A stretch of 6,956 nt of DNA from contig JAEYTV010000216.1 in the NCBI GenBank assembly GCA_023433855.1, positions 1-6,956 on the forward strand, in the 5' to 3' direction. A model generated the notes under the pieces. That model saw only the letters and a program-made list of their open reading frames with translations. It searched no databases and had not been told where the DNA came from. Both the position numbers and the translations under genes were made by a program. Shown piece by piece: positions 1-6,370 of the stretch. The DNA comes from Pseudomonadota bacterium. Its GTDB lineage: Bacteria; Pseudomonadota; Alphaproteobacteria; Rhizobiales; Rhizobiaceae. Every line of letters starts with the position of its first letter. The first letter of the stretch is position 1.

Positions 1-10
1 GGAATGAAGA

Positions 11-268
11 ATGCAAACGGTCCGCAACGATATCGACGACATGATTGTCCACGAGAAGATGCAGGCTGCCATGGAGTACCAGAGCGAAGCCTGGGCCGAC
101 GGCCGGGCCGACGGCATCGAACCGGAGATCATCGCTGACGCAGCCATTGTTCTTGCCATGCGGGAGACAATCCGCATCCATGGCGAGAGGGGCGCCGAGG
201 CGATGCTCGAATCGCTCAAGACCCGCATGCTAGCCGGTGAGTTTTCCCCGGAGCGCACCGTCCAATAA
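11..268 (+). CDS. Small acidic protein of unknown function (85 aa)
   Basis: I do not recognise a named family. The predicted product is 85 residues, acidic and probably alpha-helical throughout. It has no signal peptide, no membrane segment and no cysteines, so a soluble cytoplasmic protein is likely. A helical Ala/Glu/Met-rich stretch (about residues 15-75) includes the repeated acidic motif ADGRADGIEPE at about residues 29-39. The purine-rich bases just before the ATG (GGA at 1-3, GAAGA at 6-10) could serve as a ribosome binding site, but the window edge hides anything further upstream. The stop lies 18 bases before the next start on the same strand, so the two are probably cotranscribed. 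The first gene of this operon may lie left of the window. That it is a real gene is supported by its spacing to the next gene and by typical GC-rich codon use; its function is unknown. Confidence 0.7.
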   Translation: MQTVRNDIDDMIVHEKMQAAMEYQSEAWADGRADGIEPEIIADAAIVLAMRETIRIHGERGAEAMLESLKTRMLAGEFSPERTVQ

Positions 269-286
269 AACAGCGCGAGGTTTCCC

Positions 287-1030
287 ATGCGAAATGCTGC
301 GGAAACGACCATGTCCCGACCCCTCCTCCAAGTAGCAGCAGCCCTCCTGTATGCGACAATCACCCTGGCGCCGGGGCGAACCCTCGCCTTGTCCGACTTG
401 AGCCCTGCCCCTCGTGCGGAGCAGGCGCAGCAGAAAGATGGGACCGAAGCTATCGAGGGTCCTTCCCTGCCGTCGCCGGATCCCGCGATCGCGCCGCCGG
501 CGGAAGGGGCGACCCCGCCCGCATCGCCCGGAGCCGAAGGTAATACGGCTGCCGAAGACGGCAGACCTCTGGAGATCATCCGGGACATGTCGACGCTTCC
601 GGCTCCGGTCAAGGCCATGCGCGAGCGGATCCTCGAAGCTGCGGCGTCGGGTGATATCGAGCGCCTGCGGCCGCTGTTCGACGCGGGTGACGACCAAGCT
701 CAGGTCATGAACGGCGAGACGGACGACCCGATCGAAACCATGAAGAGCTTTTCCGGAGATCCGGAAGGACAGGAAATCCTGGCCATCCTGCTGGATGTTC
801 TCTCCACCGGCGCGGCGCGCTTCGATGCAGGGACGCCCGACGAAGCCTATGTGTGGCCGTATTTCACCGGAAAGCCGATCTCCTCTCTAACGCCGCCTGA
901 ACGGGTTGAGCTTCTGCGCATCGTGACGTCGGGCGATCTCGCCGGTATGGAAGAAAACGGCAACTACAATTTTTTCCGCATCGGCATCAGCCCGGCGGGC
1001 AAGGTAAAGTTCTTCTCCGGTGGGGATTGA
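287..1030 (+). CDS. Exported or membrane-anchored hypothetical protein with a proline-rich linker and a conserved-looking C-terminal domain
   Basis: Function unknown. The 247 residues fall into three parts. Residues 1-35 look like a signal peptide or N-terminal anchor: short Arg-containing n-region, hydrophobic core at about 13-28, possible cleavage near residues 34-36. Residues about 37-95 are a low-complexity linker rich in Pro, Ala, Gly and Glu, probably disordered. Residues about 96-247 form a compact domain starting LEIIRDMSTLPAPVKAMRER. It carries an ankyrin-like helical phrase (AAASGDIERLRPLFDAG, about 118-134) and a Trp/Tyr/Phe-rich end with PYFTGKPISSL (191-201) and NGNYNFFRIG (224-233). 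The start at 287 is preferred over the in-frame ATG at 311 because GCGAGG at 275-280 sits 6 bases before it. The gene follows the small acidic gene by 18 bases. I infer an envelope location with the C-terminal domain in the periplasm; no catalytic motif is visible. Confidence 0.75.
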   Translation: MRNAAETTMSRPLLQVAAALLYATITLAPGRTLALSDLSPAPRAEQAQQKDGTEAIEGPSLPSPDPAIAPPAEGATPPASPGAEGNTAAEDGRPLEIIRDMSTLPAPVKAMRERILEAAASGDIERLRPLFDAGDDQAQVMNGETDDPIETMKSFSGDPEGQEILAILLDVLSTGAARFDAGTPDEAYVWPYFTGKPISSLTPPERVELLRIVTSGDLAGMEENGNYNFFRIGISPAGKVKFFSGGD

Positions 1031-1102
1031 CGGCTGGGGAGACTTGCCGGGGCATCCGCGGCGACTTACTTCAAGGCCTCAGAACCACGGGACCTCCGTT
1101 TC

Positions 1103-1945
1103 ATGTCCGCTGCCCATCTTCCGACGCGAAGCCTGATCCGCATCCAAGGCAAGGATTCGCACGACTTCCTCCAGAACCTGATCACCACGGACGTGGACTC
1201 GCTGGAGCGGAACGTTGCGCGACCGGGCGCTCTCCTTACACCACAAGGCAAGATCCTGTTCGATTTCGTGTTGTGGCGCGAGGAGGACGGCTTTCTCCTG
1301 GAGGTCGATGCGGCTCAGCGCGAGGGGCTGATCCGACGCTTTACCATGTACAGGCTGCGGGCCGACGTCGAGCTGACGCCCGTTCGGGAGGAAGGCGTGA
1401 CCGTCTTCTGGGACGAAGACGCAAACCGCGGCCGGGTCCGCGATGCCGCCTTCGAGAAAGCCGGGATCAAGCTAACCCGAAGGCCGGGAAGACATGCCGA
1501 CGGGACTGAGGAGACATACCATGCCCTGCGCATCCGCGCCGGAATTCCTGTTTCCGGTTACGACTATGCGCTGCAGGATGCGTTCCCGCACGACATTCTC
1601 CTCGACAAGACCGACGGGCTCTCCTTCCGCAAGGGATGTTATGTCGGCCAGGAGGTCGTCTCCCGCATGCAGCATCGCGGCACCGCCCGCCGCCGCGTCG
1701 CCCTGGTGTCTAGCGAGAGCCCACTACCCGCCGGCGGCACAGAGATCGTCTCGGGCGGCAAGGCAGTCGGAGTGCTCGGCTCCACCTCAGGCAAGAACGG
1801 GCTGGCGATCGTCCGGATCGACCGGGTCGGCGACGCACTGGCACGCGGTCTGCCGCTGAGTGCGGGGGAAGTCCAGGTGACGCTCGCGCTTCCCAAATGG
1901 AGCGGCCTGGTTTTCCCGACCGAGTTGGACGAGGCGGAACGGTGA
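1103..1945 (+). CDS. ygfZ: Folate-binding protein YgfZ, Fe-S cluster maturation/repair factor
   Basis: This belongs to the GcvT-like folate-binding family. YgfZ is a cytoplasmic protein that uses tetrahydrofolate in the upkeep of certain Fe-S enzymes, for example radical-SAM tRNA modification enzymes such as MiaB, and helps under oxidative stress (family knowledge). The sequence shows the family signature KGCYVGQE at residues 177-184, with the conserved cysteine at 179, followed by the basic stretch RMQHRGTARRR. The N-terminal phrase DSHDFLQNLITTDV (about 18-31) is the usual GcvT-like start, and LLTPQGKILFDF (about 45-56) is also typical. At 280 residues it is shorter than the E. coli protein (about 326), as is common in alphaproteobacteria. 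The start at 1103 matches the expected N-terminus, although its ribosome binding site is weak. The stop overlaps the next gene's GTG start by 4 bases, so translation of the two is likely coupled. A gap of 72 bases separates it from the gene before. Confidence 0.92.
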   Translation: MSAAHLPTRSLIRIQGKDSHDFLQNLITTDVDSLERNVARPGALLTPQGKILFDFVLWREEDGFLLEVDAAQREGLIRRFTMYRLRADVELTPVREEGVTVFWDEDANRGRVRDAAFEKAGIKLTRRPGRHADGTEETYHALRIRAGIPVSGYDYALQDAFPHDILLDKTDGLSFRKGCYVGQEVVSRMQHRGTARRRVALVSSESPLPAGGTEIVSGGKAVGVLGSTSGKNGLAIVRIDRVGDALARGLPLSAGEVQVTLALPKWSGLVFPTELDEAER

Positions 1946-2571
1946 CCTCTATTGCAAACGCCCGTGCCTGGCAGCGGATGTTGTCGGGCCGTCGGCTCGA
2001 TCTTCTCGACCCCTCCCCGCTTGATGTCGAGATATCGGATATCGCCCACGGGCTCGCCCGTGTCGCGCGGTGGAACGGCCAGACTCGCGGGGACCACGCC
2101 TTTTCGGTGGCGCAGCACTGTCTCATGGTGGAAGAGATCTTCCGGCGCAGCAACGCTCAGTGCAGCGCCGAGGCCCTGCAGATGGCATTGCTGCACGATG
2201 CACCGGAATACGTCATCGGTGACATGATCTCGCCCTTCAAATCGGTGGTCGGCGGCGGCTACAAGACCGTCGAACAACGGCTGGAAGCGGCCATTCACCT
2301 GCGCTTCGGGCTGCCGCCCCACCCTTCGCGGGAGCTGAAGGCGCTCATCAAGAAGGCTGACACCGTGGCCGCCTTCTTCGAGGCAACGGAACTCGCCGGC
2401 TTTTCTGTCCCCGAGGCCCGCCGGTTCTTTGGCCAACCCCGTGGCATTACGCGGGACATGCTTCCGGTCGATCCGGTTCCGGCGCTGAGAGCACAGGCGC
2501 TGTTCCTCGAACGGTTCCAGGCCATCGAAGCCCGGCGCCTCGCGGAAGCGCAGGCTTCGCAAGCCTCATGA
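1942..2571 (+). CDS. HD-domain phosphohydrolase, YfbR-like 5'-nucleotidase family
   Basis: A metal-dependent HD phosphohydrolase of 209 residues, cytoplasmic, most like E. coli YfbR, which removes the phosphate from deoxynucleoside 5'-monophosphates. The metal-binding set is complete: H59, the HD pair H85-D86 in LLHDAPEYVIGD, and D140 in KKAD. From memory of the YfbR sequence, R43-W44, E89 and D94 fall where YfbR has R18-W19, E72 and D77, which act in substrate binding and catalysis, so the enzyme should be active. Substrate preference is inferred. I chose the GTG at 1942 rather than the in-frame ATG at 1897. It gives the GTGA overlap with ygfZ, has GAGGCGG at 1931-1937 just upstream, and avoids a 15-residue N-terminal extension encoded inside ygfZ. 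The stop overlaps the following ATG (ATGA), so the gene is tied to neighbours on both sides. A role in nucleotide pool cleaning is plausible; another phosphomonoester substrate is possible. Confidence 0.87.
   Translation: MTSIANARAWQRMLSGRRLDLLDPSPLDVEISDIAHGLARVARWNGQTRGDHAFSVAQHCLMVEEIFRRSNAQCSAEALQMALLHDAPEYVIGDMISPFKSVVGGGYKTVEQRLEAAIHLRFGLPPHPSRELKALIKKADTVAAFFEATELAGFSVPEARRFFGQPRGITRDMLPVDPVPALRAQALFLERFQAIEARRLAEAQASQAS
2552..2566 (+). promoter_or_regulatory. Perfect hairpin abutting the phosphatase start codon
   Basis: AGGCTT at 2552-2557 and AAGCCT at 2561-2566 are exact inverted repeats around the three-base loop CGC, ending one base before the ATG at 2568. The stem occupies the place where a ribosome binding site would sit, and the nearest purine-rich stretch (GGAAG, 2543-2547) lies about 20 bases upstream of the ATG. 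The arrangement fits start-codon access through translational coupling with the HD gene, whose last codons form the stem. That it has a regulatory role is inference. Confidence 0.4.
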
Positions 2572-3092
2572 GCAGCATCATCGTCTGCCCACTCGCCAGC
2601 ATTGCCGGGCTTGCCGTGACGCACCGGGTTCGCGAAATGGTAAGCCTGATCGCGGAGCGTCAGGATTTTCACCGGCCGGGCGTCATCTCCGCCGATCGCC
2701 ACCTGAAGCTTGTCATGAACGACATCGGCTTTGCCGGAACCGGCGATCTCATTGCTCCAAGCGAGGCGCATGTCGAGAGCCTCATCGCCTTTGTGCGGGA
2801 ATGGGACCGGTCGGCGCCGATCATCATCCATTGCTGGATGGGCGTGTCCCGATCCCCCGCGGCAGCAGTCATCGCCTCTCTCTCGATCGATCCGGAGCAG
2901 GACGATTTCGAGCTTGCCGCAAGATTGCGGCAGGTAGCGCCGCATGCGACACCGAACGTGCGGCTGATCGAGATCGGCGACAGGGCGCTCGGACGCGGCG
3001 GCCGGCTGGTTGCCGCCATCAAGGGCATTGGGCGCGGGTGCGAGACGGATGGCACGGCGTCCTTCATACTGCCGCCGGCGCCATCGCGCTGA
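2568..3092 (+). CDS. Small cysteine-dependent (tyrosine-type) phosphatase
   Basis: The 174-residue product carries the cysteine phosphatase P-loop HCX5RS as HCWMGVSRS at residues 88-96, with C89 as expected nucleophile and R95 as phosphate-binding arginine. It is preceded by the hydrophobic beta-strand APIIIH (83-88), as in dual-specificity and protein tyrosine phosphatases. Aspartates 51 (in LVMNDIGF) and 60 lie where a general acid is expected, but which one serves cannot be decided by eye. No signal peptide or membrane segment is seen, so it should be cytoplasmic. Small proteins of this kind are often annotated as tyrosine phosphatase or protein tyrosine phosphatase in rhizobia; the true substrate could be a phosphoprotein, a nucleotide or another phosphoester. 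The ATG overlaps the HD gene stop by 4 bases and has no good Shine-Dalgarno sequence of its own, so translation probably depends on ribosomes finishing the HD gene. It is the last gene of this cluster. Confidence 0.8.
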   Translation: MSSIIVCPLASIAGLAVTHRVREMVSLIAERQDFHRPGVISADRHLKLVMNDIGFAGTGDLIAPSEAHVESLIAFVREWDRSAPIIIHCWMGVSRSPAAAVIASLSIDPEQDDFELAARLRQVAPHATPNVRLIEIGDRALGRGGRLVAAIKGIGRGCETDGTASFILPPAPSR

Positions 3093-3100
3093 ACCCGCAG

Positions 3101-3110
3101 AGGCATGCCT
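3101..3110. repeat. 10-bp perfect palindrome downstream of the phosphatase gene
   Basis: AGGCATGCCT is self-complementary over all ten bases and is flanked by CGC (3096-3098) and GCG (3111-3113), which could lengthen the stem across a two-base bulge. It lies 8 bases after the phosphatase stop. There is no T-run after it, so it is a weak terminator candidate; it could also be a protein-binding half-site pair or chance. Confidence 0.3.
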
Positions 3111-3153
3111 GCGAAGCAATATACCCGCCAGTGGCCATCTCCCGAATTTTGTC

Positions 3154-3182
3154 TTGACCTGACGATCTGATGCTCCAATTAG
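3154..3182 (+). promoter_or_regulatory. Possible sigma-70-type promoter for the MscS gene
   Basis: TTGACC at 3154-3159 (within CTTGAC, close to the alphaproteobacterial -35 box) is followed after 17 bases by AATTAG at 3177-3182, a poor but AT-rich -10 box in otherwise GC-rich DNA. A transcript starting a few bases further on would have a leader of roughly 20 bases holding just the ribosome binding site. The 115-base gap before the channel gene also suggests a separate transcription unit. Confidence 0.4.
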
Positions 3183-3207
3183 GCCCTGCCAGAAGAAGGA
3201 GCGGGCG

Positions 3208-4104
3208 GTGGAACAAGCTTCGGATTTCGTTGTCGCGACAAGAACTGCGCTTGCCCAACTGAGCGCCCTGGCGGTGCAATATTCCTTTTCCGCTGTCGGA
3301 GCGATCGTGCTTCTGGTGCTCGGCTGGCTGGCCGCAGGCATGCTGAGCCGCTGGGCTCACGGCGGCCTCTCGCGTGTCCACGGGATCGATGCGACGCTGG
3401 CCCAGTTCTTCGCCAACATCATCCGCTACGCGATGCTTGTCCTGGTGGTGGTCATGGTGCTCGGGCAGTTCGGCGTCCAGACTGCTTCCATCCTTGCCGC
3501 ACTCGGTGCGATCGGCCTGGCGATAGGCCTGGCGCTGCAGGGCACGCTGCAGAACATCGCCGCCGGGATCATGCTGCTGGTGCTGCGCCCGTTCCGCGTC
3601 GGCGAAACGATCGAGACCAGCAGTGTCGCCGGCACGATCATCGACATCGGACTGTTCGCCACGGAACTGCGGACGGCTGAAGGCGTCTATCGCCTCGCCC
3701 CGAACTCGACACTCTGGAACGTTCCGATCACCAACTACAGCCGCCGGGACAGCCGCCGCAACGACATTTCCGTCAGCATTCCGGCCGACCAGGATGTGGG
3801 ACGGGCACAGGAACGGCTGATGTCCATCGCGCGGCGGGACACGCGTGTCTTGAAGGAGCCGGCACCTTCGGCCTTCGTTGCAGAGTTCGACCCGGGCAGC
3901 GTGAAATTGACCCTGCGCTATTGGACACGAAGCAAGGAATGGTGGAATACCAGCCGGGAGCTTACCAAGGCCGTGAAACTTGCCTTTGACAAGCAGCCCG
4001 AGAATCAGGTTCCAGACCCTCAGGTCTCACCCAGCGTGAACGCCGGCGAGAGCGGACCTCCTGCCCCCCACAGGGCGGACGAGCCGGTGGCAGCGCGGAC
4101 CTGA
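3208..4104 (+). CDS. mscS: Small-conductance mechanosensitive ion channel, MscS family
   Basis: An inner-membrane channel that opens under membrane tension to release solutes on hypo-osmotic shock; MscS works as a homoheptamer (family knowledge). The 298 residues compare with 286 in E. coli. Membrane segments are visible at about 27-47, 70-88 and 93-128. The third is the pore helix, with its Gly/Ala pattern (GAIGLAIGLALQG, 100-112; LQNIAAG, 114-120). L104 and L108 match the two gate leucines L105 and L109 of E. coli. The beta domain begins at RPFRVGETIE (127-136), and SVAGTIIDIGLF and APNS follow as in the family (APNS where IPNG is usual). The end of the cytoplasmic domain is altered: VPDPQV (268-273) stands where FPYPQM is expected, and a tail of about 25 Pro-, Ala- and Glu-rich residues follows. 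The GTG start is well supported: AAGGAG at 3196-3201, 6 bases upstream. It converges on the chemoreceptor gene. Confidence 0.92.
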   Translation: MEQASDFVVATRTALAQLSALAVQYSFSAVGAIVLLVLGWLAAGMLSRWAHGGLSRVHGIDATLAQFFANIIRYAMLVLVVVMVLGQFGVQTASILAALGAIGLAIGLALQGTLQNIAAGIMLLVLRPFRVGETIETSSVAGTIIDIGLFATELRTAEGVYRLAPNSTLWNVPITNYSRRDSRRNDISVSIPADQDVGRAQERLMSIARRDTRVLKEPAPSAFVAEFDPGSVKLTLRYWTRSKEWWNTSRELTKAVKLAFDKQPENQVPDPQVSPSVNAGESGPPAPHRADEPVAART

Positions 4105-4113
4105 AGGAAAGGA

Positions 4114-4155
4114 TGCGCCGGGGGCGGCCGTCTCGAGGAGGCCGAACCCGGCGCA
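4114..4155. terminator. Probable bidirectional terminator hairpin between convergent genes
   Basis: TGCGCCGGG at 4114-4122 and CCCGGCGCA at 4147-4155 pair perfectly over 9 bases. After a 2x2 internal loop (GG/AA), CGGCC (4125-4129) pairs with GGCCG (4140-4144) around a 10-base loop. The hairpin starts 10 bases after the channel stop and lies about 60 bases beyond the chemoreceptor stop. On the minus strand it is followed by the T-rich TCCTTTCCTT (4104-4113); on the plus strand only GAAATT follows. A second GC-rich hairpin (4170-4192) sits between it and the chemoreceptor stop. Neither has a classic T-run, so termination is likely but not certain. Confidence 0.55.
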
Positions 4156-4215
4156 GAAATTGGAACGCCCCGACCGGCGAGCCCGGCCTCGGCACTCCGT
4201 CGCCAGATATTCGTT

Positions 4216-6138
4216 TCAGTTCCGAGCACTCGCCGCGCCGCTGCGGGCCGGGAGCGTCCGGACAGCCGTTGCGCGCTCCGGTGAAGCCATTCTCGACGCT
4301 ACCTCTCGAAGGGCGGCAGCGGGACGGGACGGCTGTTCCAATTGGGCGGCGCCGAACCGGAACCGCCCGACCAGATCCCCCAGTTTCTGCGCTTCCACGG
4401 CAAGGCTCGCCGAAGCCGCGGTGGACTGCTCCACCATCGCGGCATTCTGCTGGGTCGTCTGGTCCATGGCGTTTACCGCAGCATTGACTTCCGCCAGCCC
4501 AGTGGACTGTTCGCGCGCGGACACCGTGATGGCATCCATATGCTGGTTGATTTCGGCAATGAACCCTCGGATGGTGCCAAGAGCAGCGCCCGTATCACGC
4601 ACCAGCGCCACCCCGCTGTCGACCTCGGCCGCGGAATTGCGGATGAGTTCCTTGATCTCCTTTGCAGCCTTTGCCGATCGCTGCGCAAGCTCGCGAACCT
4701 CCTGAGCCACTACCGCAAAGCCCTTGCCGGCCTCGCCTGCCCGAGCAGCCTCGACGCCGGCGTTCAGCGCCAGCAGGTTGGTCTGGAAAGCGATTTCATC
4801 GATGACGCCGATGATGTTGGAGATCTGCTGGGAGGAACTCTCGATGCGACGCATCGCTTCTTCCGCATGGGTGACGACGCCGGTCGAGCCTACGGCACTC
4901 TCGTTTGCGCGGGCGGCCACGGTCCGGGCCTCTTCGGTGCGTCTGGCGGAATTGGAAACGTTTGCCGTGATCTCGTCAAGCGCAGCGGCCGTCTGCTCGA
5001 GGGCTGCCGCCTGCTGCTCGGTCCGTCTGGAGAGATCGTTCGCACCCTCGGCGATTTCGCGGGTTCCCCCGTCTATGGTGCCGATGCTGGCCGAGATCAG
5101 CTGCAGAGTTTCGCCAAGCTGCCGGACGGACCGGTTGAAATCCTGTCGCAGAGGCTCGAAATCGGGCGCGAAAGGCTCGCTCAACTGGAAGGCAAGATCG
5201 CCCTCGGCCAGACGATGCAGTCCCGCCGCGAGCCCGGAGGTGGCGATTCTCAGACGCTCGGCTGCGTCTGCCTCGGCGCGCGTCTGGGCCTCCAGCCGGT
5301 CCTGCTCGGCCTGGATGCGTGCTGTCTCGGCTTCCTCCTCCAGCCGCTTGTTTGCAAGTGCTGCCTGACGGAAGACCTCCACGGCCTGGGCCATTGTGCC
5401 GATCTCGTCGGTACGATCGGCAAACGGGATCGCAGAGGCAGTGTCGCCCTCGGACAGGTTGCGCATTGATCCGGTGATACGCTGGATCGGGTTGGCGATG
5501 CCGGTAACCGCGAAACCGATCGCAAGAATGCTGATCAGCGCACCGACCGCGCTCAGGGCGTAGATGGTCACGAGGCCCGACTGCATGGTCGCCTTGATCT
5601 CCAGGCCGGACTTCTCCGTTCCGGCGAGACTTGAAGCGACGACACCGCCCATGGCTGAGGCGAGCTTTTCCCCCAGAGGCGCCATCTGGGTGTTGAAGGC
5701 AGCCCGTGCCGGACGCATGCTGCCCGCGCGTGACAAGGTAACGACCTCGTCGCCGATCGTCACCATGGCGGCGAAATCGTTGCGGATTTCCTGAAAACTG
5801 TTCTGTTGCGTCTTATCTTCGGCCGGGATCAGTTTCGCATAGGCTTCAAGGGCCGTCTCGATGCGGCTCCGCTCCGCCTTGATGTCGCTTTCGGCCTTCA
5901 ATGCCGTTTCGTTGTCCTGCGAAAGAATATGATTGATGTAGGCAAGCCGCAGCTTGGAGATAGCCGCATCGATCTCCTTTGATGTGGCGACGGCCGGCAG
6001 CACTTCCTGAAGGATCGCAGCGCTCTTGCCATCCATCTCCTTCATCTGGTGAATGGCGGTGTAGGAGAGGACGGCGGTGATGGCGCAGAGGCTGGCAAAG
6101 GCGCCGATCAGGGACAGTCTTACAGAAGGACGTTTCAT
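4216..6138 (-). CDS. Methyl-accepting chemotaxis protein with four-helix sensor domain and two HAMP units
   Basis: A transmembrane chemoreceptor that passes ligand signals to CheA/CheW and so to the flagellar motor. In the 640 residues: TM1 at about 8-29, a periplasmic helical sensor at about 30-188 resembling the 4HB_MCP family, TM2 at about 189-213, a HAMP domain at about 212-265, a charged coiled coil (about 262-295), a second HAMP-like unit (about 303-355) and the signalling domain (about 375-585). The hairpin tip ([13 protein letters not shown], then [15 protein letters not shown], 448-485) is intact. Two methylation sites fit the consensus: E381-Q382 in [10 protein letters not shown] and E570-Q571 in [10 protein letters not shown]. 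The tail after 595 is Ala/Pro/Arg-rich and ends SGAASARN, with no CheR-tethering pentapeptide. The start at 6138 has GGAG (6145-6148) 6 bases upstream. No che gene is adjacent, so this is a scattered receptor. The ligand cannot be told from the sequence. Confidence 0.94.
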   Translation of the reverse strand: MKRPSVRLSLIGAFASLCAITAVLSYTAIHQMKEMDGKSAAILQEVLPAVATSKEIDAAISKLRLAYINHILSQDNETALKAESDIKAERSRIETALEAYAKLIPAEDKTQQNSFQEIRNDFAAMVTIGDEVVTLSRAGSMRPARAAFNTQMAPLGEKLASAMGGVVASSLAGTEKSGLEIKATMQSGLVTIYALSAVGALISILAIGFAVTGIANPIQRITGSMRNLSEGDTASAIPFADRTDEIGTMAQAVEVFRQAALANKRLEEEAETARIQAEQDRLEAQTRAEADAAERLRIATSGLAAGLHRLAEGDLAFQLSEPFAPDFEPLRQDFNRSVRQLGETLQLISASIGTIDGGTREIAEGANDLSRRTEQQAAALEQTAAALDEITANVSNSARRTEEARTVAARANESAVGSTGVVTHAEEAMRRIESSSQQISNIIGVIDEIAFQTNLLALNAGVEAARAGEAGKGFAVVAQEVRELAQRSAKAAKEIKELIRNSAAEVDSGVALVRDTGAALGTIRGFIAEINQHMDAITVSAREQSTGLAEVNAAVNAMDQTTQQNAAMVEQSTAASASLAVEAQKLGDLVGRFRFGAAQLEQPSRPAAALREVASRMASPERATAVRTLPARSGAASARN

Positions 6139-6370
6139 GCGACACTCCGTGGACCAAGAGACGGCAAGGCGGGAAAGCCATTGGTCCCACAGGTTTGAAG
6201 CAAAAGATTTAAGGAAAAGCTTTCAGGATGAGGGAGATAGGCGACTTTCTGCCTCTCCTTGCTGCTCCCTTTTTGAGCATTGCGCGCGAAAAACGAGCAT
6301 GGCGACAGTAGCCCCGCACGGATGCGGCGGAGAGGCCCCTGGAGCGCTCTGAACGCTCGCAGGTTGAAGG
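6139..6370. other. Intergenic region between the ABC permease and chemoreceptor genes
   Basis: 232 bases with no supportable gene. The part nearest the permease stop holds two short GC hairpins, with arms GAGCG/CGCTC (6342-6346 and 6354-6358) and CCGCA/TGCGG (6314-6318 and 6323-6327). These might end permease transcription, though no T-run follows closely. The middle holds GAGCAT twice, at 6275-6280 and 6295-6300, with an inverted copy of the core (TGCTC) at 6263-6267. An AT-rich patch at 6194-6224, unusual for this DNA, is the likeliest place for the chemoreceptor promoter, but I could not fix -35 and -10 boxes there. The last 42 bases form the leader stem described separately. Confidence 0.5.
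6149..6190 (-). promoter_or_regulatory. Leader stem-loop ending at the chemoreceptor ribosome binding site
   Basis: Read on the minus strand, GTGGGACCAA (6190-6181) can pair with TTGGTCCAC (6157-6149), giving 9 base pairs with one bulged G and a 23-base loop. The 3' arm ends directly before the Shine-Dalgarno GGAG (6148-6145), 10 bases before the ATG. The stem would stack against, but not cover, the ribosome binding site. A role in translation control or mRNA stability is inference. Confidence 0.35.

Noticed and set aside
1031..1102. Terminator or separate promoter between the exported protein gene and ygfZ
   Set aside because: Only very short stems (for example ACGG/CCGT at 1087-1099) and no convincing -35/-10 pair were found; the gap is compatible with one operon.
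1027..1509. Plus-strand frame of 160 codons overlapping the start of ygfZ
   Set aside because: It is out of frame with ygfZ, which has the conserved N-terminus and signature; the product is Arg/Gly-rich with no domain.
1897..1941. Upstream ATG that would extend the HD protein by 15 residues
   Set aside because: The extension would lie inside ygfZ, while the GTG at 1942 has a good ribosome binding site and the typical 4-base overlap.
1639..2562. Minus-strand open frame of 307 codons antisense to ygfZ and the HD gene
   Set aside because: It overlaps two genes with clear family motifs, and its translation is rich in Arg, Ser and Pro without any domain; long antisense frames are common in GC-rich DNA.
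2295..3341. Minus-strand open frame of 348 codons antisense to the HD, phosphatase and channel genes
   Set aside because: It runs across three recognised genes and a promoter region, has no recognisable domain, and has composition typical of a shadow frame.
4342..5469. Plus-strand open frame of 375 codons antisense to the chemoreceptor
   Set aside because: It lies wholly inside the chemoreceptor signalling and HAMP regions; the minus-strand translation shows the full MCP motif set, so this is a shadow.
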